This document shows, in pieces, positions 6,660 through 7,118 of a stretch of DNA of 7,118 nucleotides (position 1 is its first letter; each line of letters opens with the position of its first letter). A program made the translations under genes and the position numbers. Origin of the DNA: Planctomycetaceae bacterium (GTDB taxonomy: Bacteria > Planctomycetota > Planctomycetia > Pirellulales > Thermoguttaceae); the NCBI GenBank assembly GCA_031266315.1, contig JAISBG010000309.1, positions 1 through 7,118 on the forward strand. Direction: 5' to 3'. The notes beneath the pieces are model-generated. The model did no database searches. It saw nothing but the letters and a program-made list of their open reading frames with translations, and was not told the origin of the DNA.

Positions 6660-6828
6660 CTACTATTTATTAATATCTGCACTTTCCAAAAGATTTTACT
6701 AAAATAATATCAGACATCAAGTAACATTTGTGATTATTCAGTGGAATTTTTATTTTTACCGTGAAACGCGCGAAACTTGGGGAAATGGATTTTCTGAGGA
6801 AAAGATTTTGATATTTTTGGGTGCTTGC

Positions 6829-6858
6829 TTGATTGAACCGGTTGATTCCGGCTATAAT
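6829..6858 (+). promoter_or_regulatory. sigma70-type promoter for the PP2C phosphatase gene
   Basis: TTGATT (6829-6834) and a perfect TATAAT (6853-6858) are spaced by 18 bp, the best promoter match in the window. Transcription would start near 6865 and leave about 150 nt of leader before the ATG at 7015. The assignment rests on the motif match and its orientation toward the phosphatase gene. Confidence 0.6.
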
Positions 6859-7014
6859 AGGAACTCGTTTTTGATTTATTGATAAAAATATTTATACGGT
6901 GTTCTACTGTTAATCGTGTTACCGATCCGGTTTGGGAGTTGTTAGTCCGGTTTCGGAAACTGTTGAGTTGTTGCCGTGTCAATAGCCAGAAATTTCAACT
7001 GTTTTCAGTACAGA

Positions 7015-7118
7015 ATGGATCAGGATTCGGCTTATTGGAAAAAAGAAGTCTGCTATATCGCCCTGTCTGATATTGGTTTGCGGCGAGCGAATAATCAGGA
7101 TTCGTATGCAGTCAAAGT
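7015..7118 (+). CDS. PP2C-family Ser/Thr protein phosphatase, N-terminal fragment (runs off window)
   Basis: Only the first 34 codons are present. Residues 16-33 contain ALSDIGLRRANNQDSY, the first conserved motif of bacterial PP2C/Stp phosphatases (S-D-x-G-x-x-R-x-x-N-[EQ]-D). D29 corresponds to the first metal-coordinating aspartate of the family, in the Q/E-D pair. Complete bacterial members are about 240-300 residues or carry extra regulatory domains, so most of the gene lies to the right. They remove phosphate from Ser/Thr residues and often oppose Hanks-type kinases. ATG 7015 gives a short 15-residue lead-in before the first strand. An in-frame GTG at 6976 would add residues unlike the family. 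No Shine-Dalgarno sequence is evident. A good promoter lies about 150 bases upstream. Confidence 0.85.
   Translation, partial: MDQDSAYWKKEVCYIALSDIGLRRANNQDSYAVK

Larger units (their letters stand above)
6623..7014. other. divergent intergenic region
   Basis: This region separates the minus-strand membrane-protein gene from the plus-strand phosphatase gene. The left part (6623-6720) is very AT-rich like the gene beside it. The right part returns to the composition of the rest of the window, giving a compositional boundary near 6720-6750. Apart from two promoter candidates I see no RNA fold, repeat or convincing gene. An 82-codon minus-strand frame (6734-6982) is of low-complexity composition and overlaps the good rightward promoter. 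Confidence 0.6.

Noticed and set aside
6734..6982. 82-codon minus-strand frame in the divergent intergenic region
   Set aside because: Ser/Asn/Lys-rich low-complexity translation, no ribosome site, and it overlaps the strong rightward promoter.

Overview
The window looks like chromosomal DNA of a bacterium with moderately low GC, most likely a member of the Planctomycetota. The main reason is the large first gene, a secreted di-heme protein of the HzsA-like type (beta-propeller, then two CXXCH sites), a family that is expanded in planctomycetes. Weak or absent Shine-Dalgarno sequences and well-spaced single genes fit this. The host assignment is inference. The other recognisable genes (aroB, a MazG-like gene, a PP2C phosphatase) are found in many phyla.

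Layout: 1-620 is AT-rich non-coding DNA with two small hairpins and, near its right end, a -10-like box for the first gene. 621-3719 (+) encodes the HzsA-like protein, with a signal peptide and a C-terminal discoidin/galactose-binding-like domain. 3720-4235 is non-coding and holds two separate palindromic structures: a three-hairpin repeat (3834-3911) and a 187-bp long palindrome with 46-base arms (3970-4156). 4236-5321 (+) is aroB, 3-dehydroquinate synthase, with every key catalytic and zinc-binding residue present. The gap between the convergent genes aroB and mazG-like holds a 166-bp REP-doublet-like element (5373-5538). Its two halves differ by compensatory base-pair changes. 5567-5899 (-) is a small MazG-like NTP pyrophosphohydrolase with a C-terminal cysteine cluster. 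6023-6622 (-) is an unrecognised, strikingly AT-rich two-helix membrane protein with its own candidate terminator and promoter. 6623-7014 is a divergent intergenic region with a good sigma70-type promoter facing right. From 7015 to the window edge is the start of a PP2C-family Ser/Thr phosphatase.

The genes do not form one pathway. Each appears to be its own transcription unit: an extracytoplasmic heme protein, a shikimate enzyme, a nucleotide house-cleaning enzyme, an orphan membrane protein and a signalling phosphatase. No CRISPR array, tRNA, rRNA, transposase gene or recognisable defence operon is visible. The least ordinary content is the set of three unrelated palindromic intergenic elements and the domain architecture of the HzsA-like protein.
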